From NCBI RefSeq assembly GCF_000002425.4, contig NC_037254.1, positions 5,555,584 through 5,619,583 on the forward strand: a stretch of 64,000 nt of DNA, given 5' to 3'. The notes beneath the pieces were generated by a model that did not search any database, was not told where the DNA came from, and saw nothing but the letters and a program-made list of their open reading frames with translations. How positions within the stretch are numbered: position 1 is the stretch's first letter; each line of letters begins with the position of its first letter. This stretch comes from Physcomitrium patens. Taxonomy: Eukaryota; Streptophyta; Bryopsida; Funariales; Funariaceae. Positions 20,528 to 31,859 of the stretch are shown in pieces. The translations under genes and the position numbers were made by a program.

Positions 20528-23269
20528 ATGGTTATTAAGAATCAGAATTTAACAGCAAAGAGAATAAAGCAATCAAAAAAAAGAACAAAGCAATCGCAAG
20601 CAAGAAATTTGTTGCGTAATGAGCAAGATTGTAAATTAAAAAAGAAGCATCGACAAAGTTGGATTAAGCCGTGGTTGCATGCCTCTCGACATATTCGATC
20701 ATACCCAGAAGACGATCAACCTCTAATATTTCAGAAGTACATATTGTTAAAGAAATTGCCAAGTGCACTCGCGGGGAGCACTGCTAATAGTCCAGCAAAC
20801 CTCTCGAAGCCGTTAATGGAAAACGAGGAAGGCACAGAGGAATTAGGTACCCCACTAGGTATCTTCTCAATTGGAAATACGTTTGATCCTAACAAGACTG
20901 GTTCTGAAGATCGACATAGATCACTTACCAATAAAGACCAATTCAGAGTATATCAAAACCTGTCATTTTTATCGCATATTCAACCAGTAAAATTATTTGG
21001 GGATAATAATAGTCAATCGAGAAGGCCTGGAAGTCCGAAAAAGACTTTTGCAGGAGACAATTTTTATTTTAATAAGAAATTGAGCAGAACACCGACATCT
21101 TTAATGACGTCTGGAGGACCAGCAGTTCCGATTGTAGTTCAAATAGATGCAGTGGGCGATCGAACGACTAGCGTTGTGTCATTACCTATTTTTTGGGGTT
21201 TGCCATGTGTGGATCCAGATCAACATTTGTCTCAATTCTTGATAGCGTGTGTAGCCAATAATGGAAGAACAAAAGACATTTGGCTGAGATGGCTGCCAGC
21301 AACATTGAAAGATACAATGTTTGAGTGGTATAACCGCCAACCTGTAGGACAATTTATCAATTCGGAGGCATTGAAAAATATATTTTTAGCCCATTTTCGA
21401 CCAATTGGTTTTGAAGAACATCTTGGAGAAAAATTAATGAACAGTAGAATGGTACCAGGAGAAGCGATACAGTCATATTATGGTCGTATAGCGGATATAC
21501 TTTGAAAATAGCCAAATAACCAAATGCCGAAATCATTTGTGTTGTCCATATTGGTTAATGGACTACATCCACCAAAATTGAAAATATTTGTAAAGGAGGC
21601 CCAATCAGCCACCATTGCATCATCTCTTAAGTGAGCAAAAATATAGGAGGAATGTCACTATGACAAAAACTTAACAGTTGGAGCCACAATGATTCCATCT
21701 CAAGGAGGTTATCAAATGACAAATTGGAATGACGCATCGGGAAGTTATCTAGGAAGGAATGATTATGGTACAATTCCACAGGGAATAGTGGATGCCGTTC
21801 CATTGCAAGCTGTACCACCATCATCATCACATCCGTATGCGTCTTATTCTGCATATCAGAAACCAATACTTACAAAGGAATTGCCAAATGCATTGGTATC
21901 AAGAGATCCCAATGAGTCATTGCTTTTAACATTGTCGAAAAAAATGGATGAATTGGTTGTGAATCTGGCCAAGGATAAAGAAAAAAGGCATAAATCAACC
22001 AATATGCATCCCAATGTCTAGTGCAACAATTGTAAGAGGCAAGGTCATTTAGTAACAGAATGTCCTTCACCACCCCAAATGACTGTACACTGTACCTTTT
22101 GCGGGGGCAAGCATATTACCACCAACTGTTGGAATTTACAAAAGCAACAACAACTCAGTAACTAGATAATGACTCAACCAACTCAATGGGACGTCAATCA
22201 AGTGCAAACGGAAAATAGGTTTGGCTGGAATGGAAATCGAGCGAATAAATAAAACAGGAATTATTCTAATTTTCTAAACTCTGAATTTTACCAAGAAGGT
22301 GTATCCAATACTCACGGATTGGCGATGAACCAACCAAAATACCATCAATATCCACCCATGACGAAGCCAATGCCAGACTCTACAGTAACAATGGGTCAAC
22401 CAGGATCCTTTACTCATCCGACATAGAACAAACTTAGCCGTTATATACCCGTAGAGACACCCAATATCCCTAAAGGAGTTGGTAGGAGACCACTTCATTG
22501 CTATCGTTGTAGACAAATTGGTCATTATACGAATGAATGTCCTAATCCAAGGGCCAGTGATGACTATGCTCTAATATGTGGAAATTGTAAGCACTCTGGT
22601 CACACGTATCAGCAATGCAATGCATCCTTTAATTATAATAATCGGGACCAACAAATACAAACAAGCCAACCGACGGAGGACAAAGGCCCTGTTTAACAAG
22701 ACGCACTACTACATCGTGTCAAGGTGGTGAACGTAGTGCTTACCAAAGGTCAATAAAAAGACAAGAATCTAATTCACGATATAGATGAACTAATCACAGG
22801 AGAGCAAGTAGCGCCGTCCATGGGGCTAAACGAACCAATATTAGTATTGGGACGTATCCCAATATTGAGACCTCAACAGACTAAGGAACTCAATTTGGTT
22901 TCACATGCCAATTTATCGAAACCATCCAATCTAGATCCTGTTACGGACTTCGTATCCAGTATGAGACGTGACTCGGTGACACAATCCAATGAGGTCCCAA
23001 TAACGGAGGCTTCAATTCCATTCCAAGCAGTTCCAATCTCTACACAGTTCCGAGAAACGTCCTATCCGTTGAAAGATCCTCTCGGGGGTGAAAATTCCAA
23101 AGAAGCCCCGGGTGCTGTTCCAATTCCGAGTCCAGGGCGGAAGAATATCTTATCTCATGGAGTTAAACTCAAACCAATGAAAAAAAAGAGGGCATTAGAA
23201 ATTATCCTAAATATAGAACCTTATGATATTTTGAAGGATCTGGATGCTATTCGGCCTTCTATTCTATGA
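20528..23269 (+). pseudogene. gag with four zinc knuckles (element 5)
   Basis: Long Gag. The core domain is clear from FWGLPCVDPDQHLSQFLIAC near 21190 to WLRWLPATLKDTMFEWYN near 21300 and FRPIGFEEHLGEKLMN near 21400. A TGA near 21503 breaks it and more stops follow. Four CCHC-type knuckles are then seen: CNNCKRQGHLVTEC (about 22022), CTFCGGKHITTNC (about 22090), CYRCRQIGHYTNEC (about 22500) and CGNCKHSGHTYQQC (about 22580). A proline-rich stretch (22820-23269) ends at a TGA overlapping the next ATG (ATGA at 23266). The frame change there probably reflects a one-base indel, since relatives read straight through. Confidence 0.82.
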
Positions 23270-24018
23270 AGCAACTTCTAGCAGTCGCACCAAAGTACCG
23301 TTCTACATTGAATTCATCATTAATATGGTATAAGCATCGTAATAAAGAAGTTTGTGAAGTCAATTTGAACCTTGACCCAGGTGCACCAACCATCGATGTT
23401 TTGAATGACGGTGTTATGATCTCAGGTGTTCAGGTAGATGGTGGTTCCAGCGTCAATTTAATGAACGCTGATACAATGGATGCTTTAGATTTGGAACACT
23501 TAGTACCCACGATATTAGTATTACGGATGGCAGATCATAGCTGGGTTAAACCAATGGGTATCTTACGGAGTGTTCAAACTATGATTACTGGTATTGCATA
23601 TGAAATCGACTATATCATCTTTCGGTTACAACGTTTGACTTTATCATATCTAATTTTATTGAGACGACCCTGGCTTTATCAAGCAAAGGCCAAGAACGAT
23701 TGGAATCGGAGTACTTTAACAATTGGCAAAGGCAGAGATAAAATGGTGTTACAAATGTACCTTGTACACTATCACGAGGAGTCTCAATTGCCAGCATCTG
23801 AATTAACGTTGGACGATGAGCTTAGCTCCGATGACAACGTAGTAGCACCAATTACGAAGGCGCCCGTGGAAGGAGCACTATACCCTGGAGTGGTGTATCA
23901 ATGTAGAGGTCCGGGGGAGTACTTGATATACCTGACGGACTCAAAAAACTCGGATTATGTTAGTATTGATTGGATGACGAAGTATGATGTGCACCATGTT
24001 AGTGCCCTAGACACATGA
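23266..24018 (+). pseudogene. aspartic protease (element 5)
   Basis: Retroelement protease, open for 250 codons. MKQLLAVAPKYRSTL corresponds to the pre-protease segment of element 4 (AQLLKISPLMRKS). The active site is VQVDGGSSVNLMNADTM near 23440, a DGGS form as in element 4. LILLRRPWLYQAKAKNDW near 23660 is the C-terminal motif. It ends at a TGA (24016). RT resumes about 100 bases later in another frame, so an indel lies between. Confidence 0.8.
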
Positions 24019-24116
24019 TTCAGTACTTCATACATGTCGAACTTATCGATTGATTTTAAACCAGTGCGGGGATTAAAAAAAACATCACCGTTGTACCTTT
24101 ATGTCAAACTATCAAC

Positions 24117-24516
24117 TTGGCGACCACAGCAGAACCTCAGACAATTAAGGTCTACAAAGGTATTAAAGAACAAGAGTTGACCTGCTGGACCAAATTTTTC
24201 TTGCATCATAAATCCGCTTTTGCTTGGACTTATGATGATTTAAAAGGTATTCCCACTGAAGTCTGTGAGCATCGTATTATTTTAGAAGAGAACACTAAAC
24301 CGGTACGACAGAGGCAACACCGGCTTAAACTAAAATATTTCCTTTTAGTGAAAGAGGAATTAGATAAACTTATCGACGTGGATTTTATTTATCATGTTCT
24401 GCATAGTGCATGGATGTCGCCAATCGTGATGGTATTAAAAAAGAATGGAAATTATCAGGATTTTTGGAAACTTAATGCAGCCACCAAGAAAGATTATTTC
24501 TCATTACCTTTCACGG
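24117..24516 (+). pseudogene. reverse transcriptase, N-terminal part (element 5)
   Basis: Fingers region of RT. It reads FFLHHKSAFAWTYDDLKGIP, then EHRIILEENTKPVRQRQHRL and SPIVMVLKKNGNYQDFWKLN, and ends in SLPFT at 24516. R4 is inserted here. After R4, at 25783, the sequence reads on as DSMDNILV, completing the LPFTDS motif seen in relatives. The palm, the catalytic DD and everything downstream are missing, so a deletion followed close by (near 25815). Confidence 0.83.
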
Positions 24517-25782
24517 TGTCGTACTGTAAATGCTTACAGTATGTAAAAATTAGTTAAAACATATTATATGTTGATAAATCTAGATGTATGTTAGAGTGGC
24601 TAGTAGATTAAACTAAAAGGAGTTGGTATAAGAAACTTTACCTTGTTTCTTTATTTCTTTTGATTTTGACATTATATATATATATATATATATATATAGG
24701 ACCTAAATGTTTAGTATGAAGCCTTGGGAGAAGGTAGAAGCCTAAGGATGAAAATATAAACTAATAGGAGGCTAATTGAGAGGGATGAAAGCAAGGCATG
24801 GTCGGATGAAGGCAAAGAATGAGAAACTTCATCCCTACTGGTCGAAGGCCATGCCAATGGGCTTCAAGGAGGCTGTCCGAGGCCTTATTAGGGATTAGGG
24901 TTCCTCTTTTGAGGGCATTTGGAGATTACAAGCTAAGGTTGTAAAGTTTAGGATTTGGGATACAATTTTTGTGCAACAATTAGAGGATTTGGAGTTAGGG
25001 TGAAAAAGTTATAGCCGTTTGAAGTTAAGGTGTTTATTTACGACATATTGTTACTCTTTTGAGAGTATAAGGAGTTTTACAGCAGCTTTTGAAGATCGGA
25101 AGGAGCGACTAGAACGATGATTTCAAGGCCTACATCTTTTACGAAAGAATTATTACTTTTGGAGTTTATATGAAGGAGTTGTAAGGAGTTGAAGGCGACG
25201 CTTCCAAATCAAAAGCAGTAAGTAAGCGGGTTTGTTTGTAGTAATAGTTGAAGCCATAACTTGAGTTTTTAGACAAATTTTTAGCTCAAAATTTTTTGGA
25301 TAATGTAAAATTTTGTGTTAAGAAGCTATACATACAAATTTCGTGGCATTTGAGCTTACATTTTGTGAGATATAAAGAGAATTGCATGCGGATGTATAAA
25401 GACAAGGGTTTGAAGCGGCTGTTAGAGATTTCAAGATATCTCAAGATCTGCAATGAATTTGCGGTTGAAAAGTTTTGTAGAAGTTAATAAGAATACATTA
25501 GTACCTCATGTAAAATTAGAGTTTGTTTGGACGGTCGGATTAAGAGATATAAGGTGTTGAAGTTCGGGAAATTCTCCACATAAAAATAAACAAGGATTTA
25601 GAAGATTTTATCATATTTTGGAAGTTGTGGGTTATTAGAGGATTGTGTATTTGGTGTAATTATTCAAAAAGAGAAAAAATATATATAAACTTAGGGCTTC
25701 CCTTATTTTCAAGCTTGATTGAATAATTAGTGACAGCTAGAAGTCCAACGTTTTCTTGAGGCAAACTCTCTCTACCTCGACA
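24517..25782 (+). mobile_element. R4: diverged 1.27-kb relative of R1-R3
   Basis: 1266 bp, TGTCGTACTG to CCTCGACA, flanked by ACGG (24513-24516) and ATGG (25783-25786). The flanks differ by one C-to-T transition. Removing it restores the RT motif LPFTDS. It shares blocks with R1-R3, such as CCAATGGGCTTCAAGGAGG and TTAGGGATTAGGGTT, but is otherwise diverged. It contains a (TA)n run at about 24673-24698. No coding frame of note. Confidence 0.7.
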
Positions 25783-25946
25783 ATGGACAGTATGGATAAC
25801 ATATTGGTATTATCACTAGGTAGTAAAAGAATAGGAGTGGGGCACCAGTTAAAGTCATTTTGTGGTGTTTTTTTGGGTTGGCTGGAGTGGCATTTTCTTG
25901 TATTTCTTATATTTTCGAGAGTAGTAGTTGCAAATAAAAGTTAACA

Positions 25947-26460
25947 TTGAGGAGCCAGTCACAAGAAAGAGAACGCATAGTGGAGACCTACAGTAAGAGC
26001 TATTTTGGGCTCGCAGTAATTCAATTTTGGAACTAGAAAAAGTGAAGGGTCAGTTGGTAATGGAACGAGAAAAGACCGAGTTATTGGCGCAAGAGAAATT
26101 GGTATTGAGTGACCAATACAAATGTGAAATGGAGCGGTTAAGGGCTGAAATTGAGGCCTTGAACGCCGAGGTGATAAGATTGGCAGAGGATTTAGTCAAT
26201 ATTGGTCAAGCACAAGTATCGACGTTGCCAGTTCTCGAAGTTCCAGAAGAGAGGAGTCACTTTTAGCACCAGTTGGAATTGAGAGATGCCCAGATCTTGA
26301 ATTTGGAAGCTCAAGTCCATGAACTGGGTGAGTACAATGAAGACCTTTCAGCTCAGTTGAGGCAGGAGCCGATGGAAGGATTAGAGGAGGACGAAGATTT
26401 GTAGTTGGAACCAAAATCGATGGAACTAATAACAGATACTGTGACAATTGATTAATTAGA
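25947..26460 (+). pseudogene. extra 3' frame with coiled coil (element 5)
   Basis: A reading frame between the deleted pol and the 3' LTR. After EEPVTRKRTHSGDLQ and one TAA, a continuous heptad-like stretch follows (about 26015-26265): LELEKVKGQLVMEREKTELL, then EMERLRAEIEALNAEVIRLA. A second charged part reads ELRDAQILNLEAQVHELGEY. Two more stops follow. The composition is strongly alpha-helical and predicts a coiled coil. There is no signal peptide or membrane segment. Additional frames at this position are known in Tat and Athila elements. I do not recognise this one and assign no function. Confidence 0.55.
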
Positions 26461-26549
26461 TAGGCTAGAGAGATCACAATTTTTGTAGAGTTTTGTTAGA
26501 TAATTTTTAGATAGGTATCAATTGAGTGTTTGCGAGGATGCTGCATAGT

Positions 26550-26563
26550 TAGGAGTGGGGCTA
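26550..26563 (+). other. Polypurine tract of element 5
   Basis: TAGGAGTGGGGCTA directly before the 3' LTR start (TGTAGAATAAG), the normal primer for plus-strand synthesis. Confidence 0.65.
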
Positions 26564-27418
26564 TGTAGAATAAGTAGTTATTTTCAGAATATAGATACCT
26601 AGTGTATAGTGTAAACAAGGATAGATTACTGCTGAAAAAGTAGTTCAATAGGTAGAATGGATGAATAGTCAGGAAAAGTAGTTATCATCTGTAGTATAGG
26701 AGTTGGTATCTCGGGGGTAGTATAAGGAGGATGGGAGAGGGAAAGAAAATGCCAGATTGTGAGAGTCGTAAGCCGAGGGCCAGACTGTGAGAGTCGTAAG
26801 CCGAGGGCCAGACTGTGAGAGTTGTGAGCCGAGGGCTAGACTGTGAGAGTTGTGAATGGAGGGCCAAACTACAATAGTACTGAGCCGGGGATTAGCTTGG
26901 TGCTATCTCTTCTTTTTAATTTTCTTATTTCTTTCGTATTAGTATTGATTCTAGTGAAGAGAATCAATTTAATGAATTAATGTTTGATTTACAAAGTTGT
27001 TTATGGATCACTATTTATCAATTGTTGTGAAAGATTGAGGACGTATGGAAGTTTCCAGTCATTGTTTATAGCAAGGTTGTAAGTTTAGTGGAGAGGAATT
27101 GTAATCGAAGGAATTATCTTGATTAGATTCTATGGATTGGAAGTTGTTCGTTCCAAGATTTGGGATATGCTTGTGTGTTCGTGAATTATACAAGGTAGTG
27201 AAATCGTTGTCGTGGATGTTATTGTATTGATATGAGAGAGTGGACAATAAGAGGAAAAATTAAGTATTCTTTGGTATGGTAAGCATTCAGTAGTAGCAGT
27301 TAATTGCATGATCCTAACAATTGGAGCTCATATACATGGTCATTCCCCATGTTTGAATCCCTTTATATAGGTTTATTCTGGGAGGTTTCTTCCGGAATAA
27401 GTAAAACGAGTAATCACA
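26564..27418 (+). repeat. 3' LTR of element 5
   Basis: 855 bp, partner of 19539-20420, with five 28-bp units near 26751-26890. It ends AATCACA followed by the target duplication GTAGA. Confidence 0.88.
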
Positions 27419-28200
27419 GTAGATATAAAAGTATCTTCAGCATTCCATCATCAAATTGATGGATAAATAGAGCATGTTAATCAAGTTTTGGAGCAATATT
27501 TAAGATGTATCATTAACTACCAACAAGATGATTGGACAACTCTTTTGCCATTGGCAGAGTTTGATTATAATAACTTGATACATTCTTCTACAAAACAAAT
27601 ACCTTTCTTTGTCAATTATGGTTATCATCCACGACTTGATACTTTTGACTTTTTAAAAGTTGATAATCGTGCTGCGAAAGATTTGGCAATTCATTTGTTA
27701 GAGCTACATGCAACGATAAAGGCATAATTAAAAGAAGCTCAAGAATAACAAAAGGTTAATGCAGATGTCTATTGAAAAGAACAACCACCATTTCACATGG
27801 GTGATAAGGTATGATTACTTCGTCGCATTATCAAGACCACTCATCTTTGTGACATGTTGGACTATCAAAGGCTTGGACCATTTTCTATTTCTATACAAAT
27901 CAATCTAGTTGCATATCGTTTACATCTACCAGAGTCAATGAAAATCCATCTAGTATTCCACGTGTCTCTTCTTGAACTATACAAGATAGTAGACATACCA
28001 AGAAGAAAACAAGCTCCACCTCCTCTTATAGAAGTAAATAATAATGAAGAGTTTGAAGTAGAAGAAGTCTTATATTCAAGGTGACACCAAAATAAATTGG
28101 AATATCTTGTCCATTGGCGTGGATATGATATTAGTGAATGCACATGGAAGCTAGTAAAGAATCTTATAAATACAGCAAAGGTGGTGGAGGCTTTTCATTG
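27419..28200 (+). pseudogene. integrase C-terminal half and chromodomain (element 3)
   Basis: End of the element 3 polyprotein after element 5. The integrase continues VDIKVSSAFHHQID…VNQVLEQYLR, giving the catalytic glutamate, then NYQQDDWTTLLPLAEF and NYGYHPRLDTFDFLK. The GPF module is RLGPFSISIQINLVAY near 27860, and HVSLLELYKIV follows. The chromodomain runs from FEVEEVLYSR (28051) through NKLEYLVHWRGYDISECTW to about 28199. It keeps the aromatic residues expected to bind methylated histone tails, so the element would target heterochromatin. Stops at about 27725, 27747 and 28082 break it. Confidence 0.87.
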
Positions 28201-28319
28201 ACGACATCCATCAAAATCAAGATGAAAACCTTCTTTATCAAAGAAATAAGATCTAGGCAAGATATCATTCTACTTTCAATCATTGTTTGTAGCTTCTTTG
28301 TAGTTGTGATGCTTAGGAG

Positions 28320-28722
28320 ATGGAGAACCAATAACCAATTGATTCGACTCAAGAACCTTTGTTTGCTGACCTACCGAATGAGACATTACGATTTTTTCAA
28401 CCTTCAAGATCTTCAAGAATGACATGTTCTTCCTTAAATAGATGGCGAGATACAATACATTTGATATCACGACCTTGGAAGGGACTCCCAATGTTTGATG
28501 ATTTTACTTGAGGTAGGAACAACTCTTGATGGTGTTCTAAATATTTTATTCGAAGGAAGTTATGAAGGCTTCAACAATGATCAAATAAGTGGATGGTCTT
28601 GCAGCCTTGGTATGAGACACTACCAATGATTGAAAGGTCCTATCAATCATCTTTGAAGAGAACAAAGATCAGAGTATGTGGCGAATACAATTTGTCACAT
28701 CATAGATTTTTTTAACATATGA
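28320..28722 (+). pseudogene. post-chromodomain tail frame (element 3 copy)
   Basis: A frame separate from the chromodomain frame and ending 41 bases before the 3' LTR. It starts MENQ near 28320 and ends DFFNI. At 403 bp it equals the 423-bp version in element 6 minus a 20-bp deletion. Readable parts are DSTQEPLFADLPNETLRFFQ, LLEVGTTLDGVLNILFEGSY and REQRSEYVANTICHIIDF. Stops interrupt it. It matches tail frames at 34856-35277 and 38175-38597, and more distantly those of elements 7 and 10. I do not recognise the domain. Confidence 0.6.
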
Positions 28723-28749
28723 TGATTGCTCCTCATGGAACTCATTTCT

Positions 28750-28763
28750 AGAAGGGAGGGTAA
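28750..28763 (+). other. Polypurine tract of element 3
   Basis: AGAAGGGAGGGTAA immediately before the 3' LTR. The same tract precedes the LTRs of element 2 (AAAAGAGGAGATAA) and element 6 (minus strand, AGAAGGGGGGGTAA). Confidence 0.75.
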
Positions 28764-29321
28764 TGTCATGGACATACTCATGTAAGCCAATAATTACATA
28801 TATAAATAGATTGAATTAAGTAAAAGTAGATAAAAGTAAGTTAATTCTATAGTATTTAGTACAGAAGCTTCCTAAAAGCTTCATAGACACTATTTTGACT
28901 TTATAGGTATCTTTAATTGAATTTTTGGATTAGAAACGTGCTCAACAAGTTGGCCACTTGCCACACATGTTGTTAGCTTGAAGACCAAGCTACTTATGTG
29001 GCCTATATGTAAAAAAACTTATCTTGTAAGTCAAGGCATGTGTCATACAAAGTCAATACATATTAGAGGTCTTATAGAACGTCGCCATGTAGTGCCTCGT
29101 TAGATAGTATATATAGAGACAAGAGTGAAGCCTTCTTCACTCTTGTCAAGTCCTTTCTTGCTTCTAGTCTAGTTTCAAGGATCTCTAGTTTTCTTGGCTT
29201 TTGTCAATAGCCATTTCAGTTTCTTTCTTAATATATATATCAAGTTATTTCTATTTTTTCATCTTTCTATGAAAGAAGTCTCACTTGTTTATTTGTCTTT
29301 ATTATTTTCTTGTCCTTGATA
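28764..29321 (+). repeat. 3' LTR of element 3
   Basis: 558 bp, TGTCATGGACATA to TGTCCTTGATA, followed by CTATG, which repeats 3107-3111. TATA box near 29107. Confidence 0.87.
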
Positions 29322-30190
29322 CTATGGCAAGAAGTTGTACAATTAAAGGAAGAAAATAGATCGACTTTACAACCAAATCTAGGGAGTTTTACTTCTATAA
29401 GTATGACGGGGATAATGATTAGTATACTTGAGAAGTTTGATGGAATAAGTTCAAAATTTCTAAGATTTTTGCAACAAGTCAAGTTCTATTTAAGGTTGCA
29501 TCCTATTCAAATTAGATTCATAAGCACACTTCTATTAGGAAGTACTCTCTCTTGTTTTGCACCTTTAATGGAAAAAAGTTTTATGACTCTTTTATGATTT
29601 AAATTCATTCATAGAAGTGTTATTGTGACATTTGGAGAAAGTGATCGAGAATGAGTAGCAAAGACCAAACTCTTATCTTTACAATAAGGATTACGAACAA
29701 CCACTACATATGTTGCTGAATTCTAAAACCTTGCTTGTGATGTGGATTAGAATGATTAAACACTCATCAATCAATTTCGATATGGATTGAAAGATATTGT
29801 CAAAGATTTGTTATTAACAATACCAAAAATAAAATCTTTGAAACAATTTATTGCTCAAGCCATTACATGTGATAATCAATTATTTGAAAGGCATCAAGAA
29901 CAAAGACTTGGGTCAAGAGGAACAAGTCAAGTAATAGTGACACCTTTTAAGTTTTTTGAAATGTATTCTTCAAGGCTGAAACCAATGTAAATTGATACAA
30001 TACATTATAAATTCTCACAAAGTAAGAAAAGACTCGACGTTGCTAAGAGGGTTTGTGTTTATACTATAGAAAAGCTAAGCGCACTAATCAACATTGTCCA
30101 AAGAAGCAACACAATTATAAAATGAGGAGCACAATTACCAAAGAAGATAATATATCAAAAAACGAGTTACTCCAGCTACAATAGAGACCA
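29322..30190 (+). pseudogene. gag (element 2)
   Basis: Gag of element 2, resuming after element 3. The start is heavily broken. The core is visible in one frame as ILEKFDGISSKFLRFLQQVK (about 29430) and RFISTLLLGSTLSCFAPLME (about 29520), equivalent to the Gag core of element 3. KDIVKDLLLTIPKIKSLKQF (about 29790) and CDNQLFERHQEQ follow. The zinc-knuckle region near 30045-30110 (VYTIEKLSALINIVQRS in one frame) is no longer functional. Frameshifts and stops abound. Confidence 0.7.
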
Positions 30191-30289
30191 TGGAGTAGAA
30201 TCATGTACAATACCTAGTAAAGATCATATTCTCTACTCAGATCCCTCATCCTGTTTTATAATAGATGTATGTTTAGGACCTAAAAATCA

Positions 30290-31859
30290 CAAAGTCCTTG
30301 CCTTATTAGATTCAGGAACTTTAGCTTGTTTTATAGACAAAGATTTTGTCAAAAATCAAAAATACCTTTAATCAAAAAAACTAAATCCATACATGTAGAA
30401 GTCATAGATGGTTATTAGTTGTCTTTTAGAAATATTATCCATAAGACTATTCCTTTAAATGTAACAATTAAAGATTATAATAGCATAATAGTATTTAATG
30501 TAATAAGATCTCTCTCTAATCTGATTATTTTAGGATTATTTTGGCTAGAAAAATATAACCTTCAAATAGATTGGATTTCTTGTAATCTTAATTTTTTTGG
30601 TATTATAATCCAAGATTAAGTTAATGAAGTAGAAGTACATGAGTCTAGTATATCTAAACCTTTATTGTTAGGTATAAGAGTTTTCATGTATGTTACAAAA
30701 GAAGGATCATCTTTTGCTATATATGCTACATCCACTTCTAATGATGGAAAAACATCAAGTGATATTTCTAGCGAATATGAAGAATTCTAAGAAATTTTTT
30801 AAAAAAAGAATACAGATATTTTTTTTTTACAAATCATAAGAACAATGTTCTAAAAAAATATCTGTATTCTTCTTTTTTTTTTTACAAATCAATTGAGAAG
30901 CATATAATTTAGTTTGTATCAAAGAAGAAGATGAATGAAAGATTGATTTTCAAAGTAGATATAGACATTTTGAAGATAATGTCATGCCTTTTGGACTCAC
31001 GAATGCATTGGCTACTTTTCAGTATCTTATGAATGATGTTTTTTTGTGAATTTTTAGGTGATTTTGTCATTTGCTCCTTAGATGACATTCTAATCTATTT
31101 TCAGAATATAAAAGAATATGAACTTCATATTTATTGTGTGATACAAAAACTTAGAGATATAAGATTATATGCTGAGTTGAAAAAGTGTGTATTCCATACT
31201 AATCAAGTTGACTTTTTAGGATGCATCATTTCCAACAAAGGCCTTATCATGGATCCCAAGAAGATCCAAACTATCATAGATTGGAAGATTCCAAGAACAA
31301 TATAAGATGTGCAATGCTTTTTAGGCTTTACTAATTACTATAGAATCTTCATCAAGAATTTTTTTTAAGTTATAGCTTGACTTATACGTTTGACTTATAA
31401 AAACAAACATGAGTGGAATAAAGAAGCAGAAGCATCATTTGATGCTTTAAAAAAGGAATTTACTTCTGTACTAATCTTGTATTATGTCGACTTTTTCAAG
31501 GTACTTTTTATAAAAACAAATCTATCAGACTTTGCTATAGGTGTTGTGTTGTTACAAATGGAAATTGATGATAAACTCCATCTAATAGCTTTTTATTCCA
31601 AAAAAATTTTAGTAGCCAAAATTAATTATGAGATCCATGATAAAGAGGTCTTTGTAATTATGGATTTATTTCAAGAATGGTGTTATTATTTAGAAGGCGC
31701 TTTAAGTCCAATTATTATATATACGGATCATAAGAACCTCGAGTACTTCATGTCAGCACGTGTTTTGAAACATCATCAAGCCCATTTGAGCATGTCTTTA
31801 TCTTGTTTCAATTTCAAGTTCACTTATCGATCCAAAAAACAACAAGGTCTATCAGATGC
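30290..31859 (+). pseudogene. protease-RT-RNase H (element 2)
   Basis: The protease keeps a plausible active site, LLDSGTLACF near 30305, then HVEVIDG. The RT N-terminal half is gone. At 30800-30887 a small palindrome sits where about 300 bases of RT should be. The palm is readable from [20 protein letters not shown] (near 30960) and the catalytic box is CSLDDILIYFQN near 31075, with YLDD changed to SLDD. The connection and RNase H follow ([35 protein letters not shown] near 31720). The frame ends LSDA at the R2 insertion. Confidence 0.8.
30800..30887. repeat. Short palindrome at an RT deletion junction
   Basis: The arms AAAGAATACAGATATTTTTTT and AAAAAAATATCTGTATTCTT are inverted copies around a ~20-bp spacer. 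TTTTTTTTTACAAATCA occurs directly repeated at both sides. It replaces the expected N-terminal RT sequence. Confidence 0.75.

Larger units (their letters stand above)
19539..27418 (+). mobile_element. Element 5: deleted Tat/Athila-like element with an extra 3' frame
   Basis: Plus-strand element inserted in the element 3 integrase. Target duplication GTGGA (19534-19538) and GTAGA (27419-27423) differ by one transition. LTRs are 882 bp (19539-20420) and 855 bp (26564-27418), both TGTAGAATAAGTAG…AATCACA. The inside keeps gag, protease and the first part of RT. R4 sits in RT. Beyond R4 only a few RT residues remain, and the rest of RT, RNase H and integrase are missing. A coiled-coil frame precedes the polypurine tract. 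It could only have moved with enzymes from elsewhere, if the loss preceded insertion. Confidence 0.88.
3112..29321 (+). mobile_element. Element 3: chromovirus with 558-bp LTRs, split by R1, element 4 and element 5
   Basis: Chromovirus of the same group as element 2. Its LTRs at 3112-3669 and 28764-29321 are both 558 bp and clearly alike. Target duplication CTATG lies at 3107-3111 and 29322-29326. Coding parts in order are gag 3882-4885, PR-RT-RNase H 4950-6720, integrase 8058-8735 and 19358-19538, integrase end plus chromodomain 27419-28200, and the tail frame 28320-28722. Its integrase is cut by element 4 and element 5, and its RNase H by R1. Protein sequence continues across each insert once that insert is removed. 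Confidence 0.88.

Noticed and set aside
23260-23272. ATGA overlap as a programmed gag/pro frameshift or reinitiation site
   Set aside because: The related polyprotein of element 4 reads through the same point in one frame, so a one-base indel is more likely. No slippery site is evident.
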